A stretch of 64,000 bases of DNA from Branchinecta lynchi (GCA_023053575.1 JAKZAP010000009.1:14241869-14305868); one strand, 5' to 3'; positions 21,938-33,811 are shown, counted from the first letter of the stretch. The notes: a model not told the origin generated them from the sequence alone. Numbers and translations are program-made.

Positions 21938-22149
21938 TTTAGGACCGTTAGAAATATTGTGTTGGAATATATTAGGAAAACGAAACGTTTGGATTTGGAA
22001 TTATTTGATTTAAAAATAGGTGTTTCTTGTGTTTGGTAACTGGAATTCACAGTGTGTATTATTTAGTTGTTTTTTTTATTATTAGCTGTTACAAAATAAT
22101 GGGATTTGTAGTTTAGTTTAGATGTTTAGTTTTGTTCCTTTGTTGGTTG

Positions 22150-22204
22150 TGAAATGCCGTAAGGCTAAATCACGTAATCAATTCATTCATTCATTCATTC
22201 ATTA
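22150..22204 (+). repeat. LINE 3' end with (ATTC) tail
   Basis: AATGCCGTAAGGCTAAATCA is followed by five ATTC units (22180-22203). Confidence 0.55.
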
Positions 22205-22288
22205 ACATTGACTCCAATCAAGAATATAACCTGACGAGACTGAGGATTAAATATCTGAAATTGGTTCAGGGATTAAAAATAATGATTC

Positions 22289-22600
22289 AAAGAGCGTGTT
22301 CCACCGTTCTACGAATAGTAACTATTAGTTACTATTTCTTTTCCAACCTCACCAAAAGTTACTACGCTGACCGTTCCAACCTTCTCGAAATAGTAAATAA
22401 TAGTTAATATTTGCTTATCACGCTCGGGAGCGTAGTAAGAGTAGTAACTACGGATCTCTGTAACGTGATTGGTTGGATCCACCCATGGCATGATATTCTG
22501 CTGGAAAATAGAAAAATCGTTCCAGCCTTGACGGCGAAAAGCCAGAAGTCGTGACGTCAAGCGTAGTAACTACGGGAAGTAGGATGGAAGAAGCTCAAAG
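22289..22600. mobile_element. family J MITE
   Basis: The left end is AGAGCGTGTTCCACCGTTCT. The right part contains GTAGTAACTACGGGAAGTAG. Members elsewhere end GGAACACGCTCT, giving the inverted terminus AGAGCGTGTTCC. Confidence 0.65.
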
Positions 22601-22782
22601 ATGGCTTTAAACAAGGTCTTGTGGAGGGGTGGCAGTTTTGCGTTGATCAAAACCACCATTCAATATCAAATTTTCTAAGATGTTACGAAGTGTCCTAAGG
22701 ACGAACTGTCGTATGACGAGTTGTCCGTGTGATCAGTCGTCATGTGGTGAAGTGTCCTGTGACTAATTGTCTATGTGGCGAA

Positions 22783-23009
22783 CGAGGGGTTGTCCACTCT
22801 TGATTCTAGTGTACAGCAAGTGCCCGGTGCCGCGGTGCTCAGCTGGTGCCGGCACCGCCTGACATCAGCCGGCACCGGTTGCCACGCATTAGAACATTAA
22901 CGTCAGCGTGTATAGAAACGAAATAGCCCAGTTTATGGACGGCACCACTGGTTTCAGTTCTTGCCGGGATAGGGTGTACAGCAGGTGCCGGGCAGTGGGT
23001 AACCCCTCG
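22783..23009. mobile_element. family L MITE with intact 8-bp TSD, copy 1
   Basis: The ends are CGAGGGGTTGTCCACTC and GTGGGTAACCCCTCG. The TSD GTGGCGAA is exact (22775-22782, 23010-23017). The interior is rich in GGTGCCGGCACC and contains TGTACAGCAAGTGCCCGGTG. Confidence 0.88.
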
Positions 23010-23360
23010 GTGGCGAACTGTCTGTGACGAATTCCCTTGTGACCTATTGTCCTAGAATCACCTGGAAGCGAGGAATCCCTCACTCCGTTGACCATACCGG
23101 ACATTTCTAAGGCAACAAACTGCCGCACATTTTTTCTCGGACATTTCTAAGGCAACAAACTCCCGCTGCATTGGACACGTGTTTTCCTATATCTCGCCAT
23201 GTGTTTACGGACTTTAAAGATCGATTTCAAATTTTCGAAACACCCCCGGTGAAATTTGACCCTGGCCAGTCTGCTGCTAACGAATGGTATTCCGATTAGA
23301 AAATTTCAATTTTATACGTAATGGGGCAGCACGAAAAGATTTTCTAACAAGCTTACCAAT

Positions 23361-23558
23361 GGGGGGTTACCCACTCCCCGTCGTCTGTTGTACCCCTTTT
23401 ACCGGCACCGAATGAAACCAGTGTACCGGCCATAATTTAGGCAATTCCTACTTCCATTCAAGTGTCATGCTCTAATACATGGCAATCGGTAGCCGGCCAG
23501 GCACCGCGGCAGCGCCCGGGCTTTTGCTGTACACTAAAATTGAGAGTGGACACCCCCC
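23361..23558. mobile_element. family L MITE, copy 2, diverged
   Basis: It has GGGGTTACCCACTCCCC at the left, CTGTACACTAAAATTGAGAG at the right and GCACCG motifs between. The target duplication is not clear. Confidence 0.7.
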
Positions 23559-24014
23559 TGCTTAAAACCAACTGGATCGCTATTCTCAGATAAATGGGAG
23601 CTTTTCTTTCCACCAAAGTACCATAAACAGTGACAAAAACGCACATGCGTTCACTAACTTCGTTACTATTGCAAAGCCTCTAGCCCCTTTGCTGATCGCT
23701 CACTCTTTTCTTCCGATCCCACAACGCCAGAATTCCTAGATTCCTCCCGTGAGGTTAAAGAACCACCTCTGAATGTGATACAATTCCAAACAAATCCCAT
23801 TGGACCATATCAAAACAGAAGTGCATTTAAAACCAACCAAATTGTAAAAAAATCTTGATGTTCCAGAGTTATCATCAGGAACCTCCCTATTTCCCCAAAA
23901 GCTTTTGTCCCCATTGTTTGAACCAGTCCTACTTATTTATTCTTTATCCTACCCACGTTCTTCCCTATGTAGCAATGGCACAGGCCATTAATGAGTTTCA
24001 GATTTCAACTTACA

Positions 24015-24470
24015 AACACTGAACGTGTCCGAAAGCTTTTTGTTGCTGTAAATGCTGCATTAATGCTGCATTAATGCGAAAGCTGTTATCTCTTTTTCTT
24101 CTCTGACACTTCTAGAATACCAAAATTTAAGTCAGGAAGAAGAAGAAGAAAAAAGAATTAACTGTATAAAGCTGATAAAATGGATCAATTACTTCATTCT
24201 TATCTTCATATCTTTCCTTTCTTCGTTGACCATGATCGCTAGTTGTCCTACAATTCGGAATGTTTGCCAAATTGTCAGTTGTCTTTTTGAATTTGTTATG
24301 TTTGCCGCCGAAAACACTGAGAGAATCGCGATACTCCCCAGCTTCTCCTTGAAAATTCAGCATAACATTTAGCATTGTTGCTGAATTTTCCGAAAGCGAA
24401 ATGCTGTATAAATGCTGAATTAATTAAGCATTTTCGTTCGTTTCGGAGCTTTCGGACACGTTCACTGTTA
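24015..24470. mobile_element. 455-bp inverted-repeat element
   Basis: GAACGTGTCCGAAAGCT at 24021 is mirrored by AGCTTTCGGACACGTTC at 24448. Both arms also carry AATGCTG repeats. No open frame of note. Confidence 0.7.
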
Positions 24471-24504
24471 ATCCTTGCGAATTTTTTGAATGTTTTTCTT
24501 CATT

Positions 24505-27500
24505 GTGTTGCGAGAGCAACACTTTGGTTTTGTCCTCGTTTTTTTTGTTTTTTTTTTTTTTTTTCCTATGACTCCGATTTCATTTTATTCCTGGTAACTG
24601 GGAAGGGTCTAACCTGTGCGGTTTTTACGGAAAGTGTGGACCTTAGGCCGGATTGATGAATATGACATTACATTTTGGAAAGCTCCGTAGAACTCTTGCC
24701 TGGGGCCAATAAGGATGGTTTTTGCTTGTCATCGAGCCAGAGCCTACGGTTTGCGAAGTGAAGTGGAGTTGTATAGCCTATGTCGGAGAGGACCATCTCA
24801 AGTTGTGTAGCGAACCTTTCGTTTCATCAAACCATGTTTCTGCTTTCGAGTGGAAAGCTCCGTTCTAGCACGCTAGCAGGCAGGCACCAGTTTCAAATTG
24901 AAGATGGACTAAAATCTATAAGTGTTAAATATACGCGGCAGTTACCCGGCCCCACAGCCAACATATCTTCTTTGAGTGATAAATAGAAAAATCTACAGAG
25001 ACAAAAAAGTGGCTTTTTCCCACGGGTCCGAAAGTGCTGCCATCTATTGTTTCTGTCCATGTCTGTGACGATTCCAGCTGAGTTTATAATTTTTTTTTTT
25101 TGCACTTGGGTTTGCGGTAGAGTAACGGTATCAGATGTGCCCCTTAAACTTTAAAAGTTCTCTCATTGCTAAAGAAACTAGAGCTTATCCTTTGCTCCTT
25201 TCTAAGTCGTGACGTTAGAAAGTTGGCCTACGGCAAAAAAGTCAACTTTTGAACTAAGACAGGTAGAATTTTTTTTTCGACGGCAATCGATAGCCACTGA
25301 TGAGCTGATCAAAGTATATGTCATCCATTTTTTGGTATAAAAATTCCTTCATGAGATACACCAGTTTGAAAATTTCAAGGGGTTGACAACTTCAGTAGTA
25401 AGGTACATTGAAACCAAAAATAGGCGATAGCAGTTATGAGCCATGTAGGGGACTTTTAAGCAACAGTCGACTGTTAGCTCATAATCATCTTCGGTAATGA
25501 GGGCCTTGCAGCTTTTGCTAGTTGGTGTACCTGTTATTTGTTTCCGGTGTATTCGATGGTAAGAACGATTTGGTTCCATTTGTGTACGCGATTTCAGCTG
25601 AGTTTATCATTCGTTTTTTTGCACTTGGGTTTGCGGTAGAGAAATGGTATCAGATGTACCTCTTAAACTTTAGAAGTTCTCTCATTGCTAAAGAAACTAG
25701 AGCTTATCCTTTGCTCCTTTCTAAGTGGTGACGTTAGAAAGTTGGCCTACGGCAAAAAAGTCAACTTTTGAACTAAGACAGGTAGAATTTTTTTTTCGAC
25801 GGCAATCGATAGCCGCTGATGGGCTGATCAAAGTATATGTCATCCATTTTTTGGTACACAAATTCCTTCATGAGATACACCAGTTTGAAAGTTTCAAGGG
25901 GTTGACAACTTCAGTAGTAAGGTACACACTGAAACCAAAAATAGGTGATACCAGTTGTGAGACATGTAGGGGACTTGTACGCGGCAGTCGAGTGTTAGCT
26001 CATAATCATCTTCGGCAATAAGGGGTTTGCAGCTTTCGCTAGTTGGCGTACCTGTCATTTGATGGTAAGAACAATTAGGTTCCCAATTGTAAGACATGCA
26101 AGGGACTTGTCAGTAATAATAGGCTGTTATGCTACAAAAATCTTCAGCGATGAGGGGTTTGAAACTTTTGCTAGCCGGTGTACCCATTATTTTTATCCGG
26201 TGAACTTGATGTCTATCACGGGAAAGGGACTTGTCAGTAGAATCGGTGCACGAGGGGCTAGAAATTTGTGCAAATTGTTGCACATTGTATTCGATTTATA
26301 TAAAACTGACGGTAAGAAAGTTTGTATCGATGGTCTCTCGCTGTATCCTAGGATTTACTGTTTTCGCAACGGGTACAAACGATAATGTAAAATAAGGTAG
26401 TTTCGTAATAATTAATAGTGTCATCTATGGTATTTTAATCCTGAAAAGTTACGGATAGCTTTATAATACCAACTAGATTATATAGGATATTGTTCCAAGT
26501 TTTCATCCGTCACGATGTCTACGATTGAAAAGGATAAAGTTCAACTGACTGCAAAGTCAATTTAGTCCCTTTTTCCGATATTCTTTTGTTGTGGTTAGGG
26601 CAATCGATGCCCTTGATGAGCTGATCAAAGTATATGTCATCCATTTTTTTTTGAACAAAAATCCTTCATGAGATAAACCAGTTTGAAAGTTTCAAGGGGT
26701 TGACAACTTCAGGAGTAAGGTACACACTGAAACCAAAAATAGGCGATACCAGTTGTGAGACATGTAAGGGACTTGTAAGCAACAGTCGACTGTAAGCAAC
26801 AGTCGACTGTTAGCTCGTAATCATCTTCGGCAATGAGGAGTTTGCAGCTTTTGCTAGTTGGTATACCTGTTATTTGTATCAGGTGTATTAGATGGTAAGA
26901 ACAATTTTGTTCCCAAAAAGCCAAAACGGCTTTTATGCTATAATCATCTTCAGCGATGAGGGGTTTGCAACTTTTAATAGCTGGTGTATCCATTATTTGT
27001 TCCGATGAATTTGATGTCAATCACGGGAGAGGGACTTGTAAGTAAGAATCGGTTCACGAGGGGCTAGAAATTTTTGAAAATTGGTGCACATTGTATTCGA
27101 TATCTGTAAATATGACGGTAAGAAAGTTTGTATCGATGGTCTATCGCTATAACCGAAGATTAACTGTTTACACAACGGGTACAAACGATACGGTAATCTA
27201 AAACAATAAGGTAGTTTTGTAATAATTAATAGTGTCATCTATGGTATTTTAGTCCTGAAACGTTACGGATAGCTTTATAATACCAACTAGATTATATAAG
27301 ATATTGTTCCAAGTTTTCATCCGTCACGATATCTACGATTGAAAAGGATAAAGTTCAACTGACCGCCAAGTCAATTTAGTCCCTTCTTCCGATATTGTTT
27401 TGTTGTTGGTTTTACAACGCTAAAGAACAGCTTTTGATCATGTGATTATTCTTTTTAGAACATACCGTTTTAAAAGCTTCGATAAGTTGACAATTTCAGC

Positions 27501-27549
27501 ATTTAACCGACAGCGAAGAAACAAAACCAAAGTGTTGCTCTCGCAACAC
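24505..27549. mobile_element. candidate 3.0-kb element with perfect 29-bp inverted ends
   Basis: Positions 24505-24533 and 27521-27549 are exact reverse complements. Each contains GTGTTGCGAGAGCAACAC, itself a 7-bp-stem hairpin, followed by TTTGGTTTTGT. The interior is mostly a tandem repeat region (25073-27420). The poly-T run at 24539-24564 lies just inside the left end. No transposase seen; flanking duplications are not evident, so the ends could be two separate hairpin elements. Confidence 0.55.
25073..27420 (-). repeat. complex tandem repeat with conserved antisense peptide
   Basis: A ~518-bp unit recurs at 25103 and 25621 (GCACTTGGGTTTGCGGTAGA). A ~800-bp unit recurs at 26217 and 27017 (GAGGGGCTAGAAATTT, TAATTAATAGTGTCATCTAT). 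On the minus strand at least five sub-units encode variants of TPTSKSCKPLIAEDDYEL followed by TVDC. Stops occur in some units. Confidence 0.8.
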
Positions 27550-27765
27550 TTTAGTCGGCGAAGCCGGACAAAGGTTGCCGCAACACTTCACGTTGTCCCG
27601 GCAACGTAGGTCTAGTTTTCAGTTTACTTCTTGTTTGAAACGTGTTGCTATGCAGCACGAGGAAGGTTTGTTCGAAGCAAAAACTTGGAGACGGGCCCAA
27701 AATGCGCTGTTTCAGCTTAAAACCAAGTTTAATTTTTATATCCTGACAGTCCTGACACCTGTAAC

Positions 27766-27897
27766 CAAGGCCGTATCCAGGGGGGGGGGGGGAGGGTTAG
27801 GGGGTTGCCCCCCCCGAAACATAAAAAAATACTCATTTTTATAGGCTTTTCCCTCTGATCTATGTCTTTTTTCTACTGTTTTGTGCGATCCGCAGTC

Positions 27898-27928
<31 letters not shown>

Positions 27929-27954
27929 GAAATAAATTCCTGGACACAGGCCTG
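27766..27954. mobile_element. hAT-like poly-G/poly-C MITE with TSD (family F), copy 1
   Basis: The ends are CAAGGCCGTATCCAGG and CCTGGACACAGGCCTG. The TSD CCTGTAAC is exact (27758-27765, 27955-27962). It has a G run after the left end and a long C run before the right end, with TCTGATCTATGTCTTTTT between. Confidence 0.92.
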
Positions 27955-28197
27955 CCTGTAACCTTCCACTAAAGCATCAGAGTATTCTGACAGAACTGAG
28001 AGTACACTCGCTTCGTCAGTTTTAATTCCAACTCTCCAACTCCCCTACTCATTGCTGCCTCGTCTACATGATGTTTTTTTTTGTCCCAGTTAATAATTCC
28101 ATCTAAATTTTCTTGCTACATTTCGATTTTGACTTGTGTTGTTTTTTCCTTTTTTTTCCATTTACCCCGCTCTCGCCTTGTGCATTTCGTGGGTCGT

Positions 28198-28308
28198 AAA
28201 TTAAACATATATGTATATATTTATATATATGTATATAATTATATATAATATTTATGTTTATGTATATATTTATATCTTTGTTTATGTTTATATTTATGTA
28301 TATATATT
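28198..28308. repeat. AT-rich microsatellite
   Basis: Interrupted TATATATGTATA and TTTATGTTTATG runs. No gene. Confidence 0.85.
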
Positions 28309-28332
28309 GCTTGTCACTCTTTTCGAACGCAG

Positions 28333-28555
28333 GGCAAGAACAACATAAGCATGATATGAGAAGAAAGAAAGTTGAGCTTGTGCCACATCGGTGTCTATGT
28401 TGATATTCATTCAGCCGCTCAATTTTTATTTAAAACAAAAAATGGCAGCTTGTCGTAGTCAAACACAAGCCTCTTTTATACTGCGGTATTCATCAAAGAT
28501 TTTGTAACTCGATATTTTTTAAACTTATATTTTTAAATTTATCAACAATGTTCCG
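28333..28555 (+). repeat. dispersed repeat shared with 34168-34410
   Basis: Both contain GAGCTTGTGCCACATCGGTG and CACAAGCCTCTTTT with collinear spacing. No coding frame is conserved. Confidence 0.75.
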
Positions 28556-28580
28556 AACGCTAGGCTATCCCTCGCACTAC

Positions 28581-29570
28581 TTTTTGGGATCCCAAAACGT
28601 AAGTGGAGGGATACCTATGACATCGCAAAAGTTGTCCGTCTGTCCGTCCGTCCGTCCGTCTGTAAGCACGATAACTCTCGAAGGGAATGAGATACTTTGA
28701 TGAAACTTGGTGTGAGGATTCGTTGGGTCAGCGGATCAGTCGAGTTCGTAAATGGGCTTTGTAGCCCTACATTTAGGGGTGGGGGAGGGAGTTCAAATTA
28801 AGGGGAAAACAAAATATTTTTAAACAGCTAATATAATAGTCAGTTATATGTAAGAAGACATACCGAATGCGATGGTGAAACCATTTTGTAATCGGACAAG
28901 TAGTTCGCCCGGAATCCGGCCCAAACCGGAAAGTTTGTTAAAATTAAAAGTTTTATTTGGAGTTAATCAGATGTCCGATTTAGGGCAAGAAGACACGCCG
29001 AACACTTATGTGAAAACAATTTTCTACCCGGATATGTAGTTCACCTGGAATCCGGCCAAAACCGGAAAATTGTTAGAAGTTACAGTTTTATTTGTAGTAG
29101 ATTAGATAACCGATTTAGGGGTAAGAAGAGATGTTGAATCCGTGTGTGACAATCATATTTTACCCGGACATATAGTTCGACCGGAATCCGGCTGGAGTCA
29201 GAAAATTTGTTAAATTTAAAGTTAAATTTTTATTTGAAGTTGATTATATGTGCATTATTGGGGAAAGAAGATACCCTGAGTTCATTTTTTAGCTTTCTTT
29301 TTTCGCCGGACAAGTAGTTCTGGAGTTCGGCCGAAACCGGGAAATTGGCAGAAGTGGCAGGAAGTTTTCGTCAAAACAGATATGACTTATAGGGGTATCT
29401 GCACTTGGTTTTCTCAGATGATTAGCTATTTGGCCTTAATCTGTTTCTGAATTTTAATAGTACAAATGTTCAAGGAGTCTGGCGATGACTGGATCTGGCT
29501 AAGACAAGACCCAGATGTCTGGATCAGATATTGAATTTTTGGGATCCCATCGAAACCTTTGGTCTTGTTT
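28581..29570 (+). mobile_element. family E element, copy 2 (complete)
   Basis: It starts TTTTTGGGATCCCAAAACGT, followed by a GTCC microsatellite and ~130-bp units with CGGACAAGTAGTTCGCCCGG. It ends GGGATCCCATCG and CTTTGGTCTTG. Confidence 0.9.
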
Positions 29571-30342
29571 GTTAAGATGCTCTGAGAGAGTTGAGTAATT
29601 TAAAACTTAGCTGTGCTTACCGAAACATTACACAAGGTTTCGGCTGTTCTTAGCCTCTTTGTAGCCTCTTTGTTCGATGACAAACTTGGCAATATTTGCT
29701 AACCCCATGGCCTTTGGACAAATAAGCTTTGAAACGATCGGGTGCCTGATAGGTCATATAGGCTAAAGAGAACAAACATGTCAAGCGTGATAACCAGTGG
29801 AATGTCAATAAAGGAGATAGGATACACTTTTGAAGTGTACATATGGGGACCGAGAATGGATCGAAATACTACTGAAGCAGAATGAATTAGCCTACTATCA
29901 TAAGTAGGCTACGTGTCCTTTAGTAATATCGGATTCCGAAAATCCGGCAACGAGCAGTAAAAACCTTATGCGAATCATCAGCAGTTGCAGGTTGATCTTG
30001 TGGTAGGGATAGGTATTAGTTTGTGTGTTTGGTAGTTATTAAGTTATCAGAATTGTGAGTTGAGTGTTGACTATTTGGACTGGTACATTGTAGTTTGAGT
30101 GCTTATTTATTTTTATATTTTGTCCCAATATGGCCAAAAATTTGTTTGGGAATACATTCATGCATTCATATTTCTGATCGTCAGGTACAAACTGGCAATC
30201 AGTTAATGCTTGTTAAATTTGTTATGTCTTCTTTCTCTTTTGTTTTCTGTCTTCCTCGAAATGGGTTGCTATTGAGTACAGAAATTTTTATTGCCTGAAA
30301 TCCTGTCTCGCCTTGATAGTAAACCACAAGAGATGGTGGATT
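29571..30342 (+). other. unassigned stretch
   Basis: Between a family E copy and a family J MITE. Contains a possible LINE tail-like GGGAATACATTCATGCATTC at about 30148. I recognise no gene. Confidence 0.35.
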
Positions 30343-30845
30343 TCAGAGCGTGTTCCACCCTCCTAACAACAGTAACTGTTAATTTCAATTTTTTTATGTT
30401 TCATTCCTCTCTAGCTTTTAGCTATTTGGATTAAACTTGATTGATTGATTGATTTTCGTTCCAGCCTCGGGAAAAGTTACTATGCTGACCGTTCCAGCCT
30501 TCTCGAAATAGTAACTAATAGCAAGAACCTAAGAGCGTGGTCCACCCTACTTACCGTAGTTACTACGCATGACCCCACGACTCCTGGCTTTTTGCCGTCA
30601 AGGCTGGAACGATTTTTCTATTTTCAAGCGGAATATCATGCCACAGGCGAATCCGACAAATCACGTTACAGAGATGCGTAGTTACCACGCATACCACGCT
30701 AACGAGCATGGTAAGCAAATTTAAACAGTTAGTATTAATTACTATTTCGAGAAGATTGGAACAGTCACCGTAGTAACTTTTCGTGAGGACGGAACGGAAA
30801 TAGTAACTATTAGTTATTATTGTTAGAAGGGTGGAACACGCTCTA
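30343..30845. mobile_element. two abutting family J MITEs with a LINE tail insertion
   Basis: AGAGCGTGTTCCACCCTCCT opens the first. It is interrupted at about 30390-30455 by a LINE 3' end with (TTGA) tail. AAGAGCGTGGTCCACCCTAC opens the second at about 30530. The right end is GGGTGGAACACGCTCT at 30830-30845. Confidence 0.75.
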
Positions 30846-30932
30846 ATAGTAACTATTAGCTTACCACGCTCGGGAGCGTAGTAAAGTGTGGTGACTAATA
30901 ACTATAATCTCTAAAGGACGCGAGCGGCACAG

Positions 30933-32014
30933 TTTTTGGGATCCCAAAACGCAAGTGGCGGGATACCTATGACATCGCAAAAGTTGTCCGTCTGTCCGTC
31001 TATCAGTCTGTCCGTCCGTTTGTCCGTCTGTGCGCTCTAGCTCTCGAAGGGAATGAGATATTTTGATGAAACTTGGTGCGAGGATTCTTTTGGTCAAGAG
31101 TGAGGTCAAGTTCGTAGATGGGTTCTGGAGCCCTACATTTAGGGGTGGGGGTTTAAATTAAGGGGCAAATGAAATATTTAATAATGTGATAGTCGATTTT
31201 GGGTAAGAAGATATTCTGAGCACAATGGTGAAAACCATTTTTTCATCGGACAAGTAGTTCGCCCAGAATCTGGCCAAAACCGGAAAGTTTGTTAAAAGTA
31301 AAATTGTTATTTGATCTTGATTAGATGTTCGATTTAGGGGTAAGAATACATGCTGAACACGATGGTGAAAACCATTTTCTCGCCGTACAAGTAGTTCATC
31401 CAGAATCCGGCAAAAAACGGAAAGTTGGTTAAAAGTAAAAGTTCCATCTGAAGCAGATTAAATGTTTGGTTGAATGGTAAGAAGACATGCTGAACACGGT
31501 GGTGAAAACCATTTCCTAGCCGGACAACTAGTTCACTCGGAATCCGGCCAAACTATCTGCAATAATTAATAATTAAAATTATCTGCAGTTGATTAGATGA
31601 CAAATTTAGGGGTAAGACGCTGAGTTTGTATACATATAATTACATATAATTAGACATATAATTAGTCCGGAATCCGGTTGTAACCGGTAATTTTTCATGA
31701 GTCAAAGTTTTATTTAAAGTTGATCAGATGTTCTTTATGGGGATAAGGAGATACGCTGGATTCGTTTCTGGATTTTCTTTTTTTGCTGGACTAGTAGTTC
31801 GCTCGGAATTCGGGCGAAACCGGAAACTTGGCAGAAGTAAAGCAGGAAGTTTCGGTCAGTATTGTCAAAATAGATATGGCTTATAAAGATGCATCTGAAC
31901 TTGGTTTCTCTAATGATTAGCCTGGCGAAGACTGGATCTGGTGAAGACAAGACAAGACACAATTGTCTGGATTAAGTATTAGATTTTTGGGATCCCATCG
32001 AAACCTTTGGTCTT
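30933..32014 (+). mobile_element. family E element, copy 3
   Basis: It has TTTTTGGGATCCCAAAACGC at the start and GATCCCATCGAAACCTTTGG at the end. Internal units carry CATGCTGAACACG(A/G)TGGTG. A later unit has a degraded TACATATAATTA stretch. Confidence 0.9.
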
Positions 32015-32015
32015 T

Positions 32016-32272
32016 TTTCTCTGTACGGAGTGTACCACTCTGGAACAGCCTTTCCGAAAAACTATCAACGCTGCTACCCTGGGTGGCTTCAAAAAAGGTA
32101 GGAACGAGGACTGGCGGAATGCTGAATGTCGGCTGCACTGGGATTCCAGTGAGCCGATGTGACAACAACATCTACCAACCAAGGAATGTCGGCTACACTG
32201 GAGTGCCAGTGAGCCGATGTAACAACAACGATCTAACAATCAAGCCGCCAACCAGCGAGAGACTCTACAGGA
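32016..32272 (+). pseudogene. LINE ORF2 3' fragment with duplicated tail
   Basis: Translation gives RSVPLWNSLSEKL and then a degraded 'SKKVGT' stretch. This resembles the FRSVPLWNSLP...F conserved near the end of many LINE reverse transcriptases. It is followed by two copies of a unit containing TCGGCT(G/A)CACTGG and GAGCCGATGT, with ACAACAAC after each. The fragment adjoins the 3' end of a family E copy on the left and the minisatellite-armed element on the right. Confidence 0.5.
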
Positions 32273-32282
32273 GGATCACACC

Positions 32283-33305
32283 GGGTTGTCGACAAAACGT
32301 CCCCATTCGAAACGTCCTCTGGCGAAACGCCCCCGATGAAACGTCCCCAACGAAACGTCCCCGACGAAACGTCCCCGACGAAACGTCCCCGTGACAAAAC
32401 GTCCCCATGACAAAACCTCCCCAAGACAAAACGTCCCAGTGAAAAAACGTCCCCATGACAAAACGTCCCCATGGCGAAACTTCCCCGGGCGAAACGTCCC
32501 CATGGCAAAACGTCCCCAGCTATAGATTTTTTTTTCATCACTGAGGGGTAGCTAGGCCTACGAGTTTTTGTATGTTAGTTTACGCCTCGATATAACTCAT
32601 TGATCTCGCTTCTTTTTATATTTAATTTGGTTATTAAAGATTTTATTAAAGGATCAAACCGTCTAACCTAGATTTACTTGTCTATCTACCTAACTAATAG
32701 ATAACTAATAGTTCCATCCGCTTTTGTTTCCTCGCTTCCCATGTCATTTTTATCCAGCATAACGGCACTACGCTTATTTTTGCATTTTCCTTGTTTGACT
32801 CTCTTTGGGCCATAGTGGGCTTCCCCTTTCTCTGAGGAGCCTATTGGTGCTCCTCAGATTATGAATGTTGCTTCAAACGACCTAGTATTGATCAGTTATG
32901 AGTCAATTGTAAGGCATATTACACTACATATTTTAACTGAAAACAATAAATTTATGAAGCAACCGGTTCTATGTCCGATCTTTCCTGCTAATAAAGGATG
33001 TTCCCAAATCTGTAATGTACACTCTGAAGTTGTTTTACCTCGATCATGCACCTGAAGATCGAAGCGAACTTAAAAATCTATGCTTGGGGACGTTTCGCCA
33101 CGGGGACGTTTTGACACGGGGACATTTTGTTATGGGGACGTTTTGTCACGGGGACGTTTTGACACGGGGACGTTTTGTCATGGGGACGTTTTGTCATGAG
33201 GACGTTTTGTCATGGGGACGTTTTGTCACAGGGACGTTTTGTCACGGGTACGCCGGGGACGTTCACCAGGGACGTTTTGTCATGGGGACTTTTCTTCGGT
33301 AAGCC
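32283..33305. mobile_element. element with inverted minisatellite arms and 8-bp TSD (family K)
   Basis: The left arm (32283-32520) is a minisatellite of AAACGTCCCC units spaced 15-17 bp. The right arm (33084-33305) is the inverse (GGGGACGTTTTGTCA). The inverse pairing continues inward through CAGCTATAGATTTTT and AAAAATCTATGCTTGG. The termini GGGTTGTCGACAAAACG and its relaxed complement are flanked by ATCACACC on both sides (32275-32282, 33306-33313). The 560-bp centre has no known gene. Confidence 0.82.
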
Positions 33306-33429
33306 ATCACACCACCTTATCTCGCTCGAAGTGCGATTTAAGGTAATTTATGGAGACTGGCCCGGTTAGACCGTTGCATGGAATTTGCCCGAAAACAGAA
33401 AATGCGTTCCACTCTTAAAAAAAAAAAAA

Positions 33430-33811
33430 ATAGGATTCGTGACGTCATTCGTAGTAACTACGGTAAGTAGGAACACGCTCTTCGCCTGTTAGTGAAGCAA
33501 AAGCTGAAGATTATACCCTGATTAAGAAGTCCGTGTTTGTATACGGATTTCAAAGCACAACTCTTACTAGAAATGATCTTTTCCCTATAAAATGGATAAG
33601 AAAAAACGTTTTCGAAAATACCATTGCTTTCCACCTGAAACTAGCGATTCTGAAGGACTGTGACAGGAAAACTCGGAAAGGCCGTGAAAGCGCTAAAAGT
33701 TCGTAGTTACGAAACGAAACGATGGAGAAAGGTGGGGATTTTAGAAGCTTATAATTACATGTGGGAGCTAAGTATATTACGAAAGGCAGAAAAGCAAGAG
33801 GGGTCCTTTAA
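33430..33811 (+). mobile_element. family J end fragment and TTAA-type element (family C)
   Basis: 33430-33482 ends GTAGGAACACGCTCT (family J). 33540-33811 matches 57594-58049 (AAGCACAACTCTTACTAGAA, GAAAGGTGGGGATTTTAGAA) and ends GAGGGGTCCTTTAA. Confidence 0.7.

Noticed and set aside
32233..32541. Three overlapping minus frames of repeated GTFCHGDVLS-type peptides, and mirror frames at 33015-33302
   Set aside because: They are translations of the AAACGTCCCC minisatellite arms, open because the unit lacks stops.
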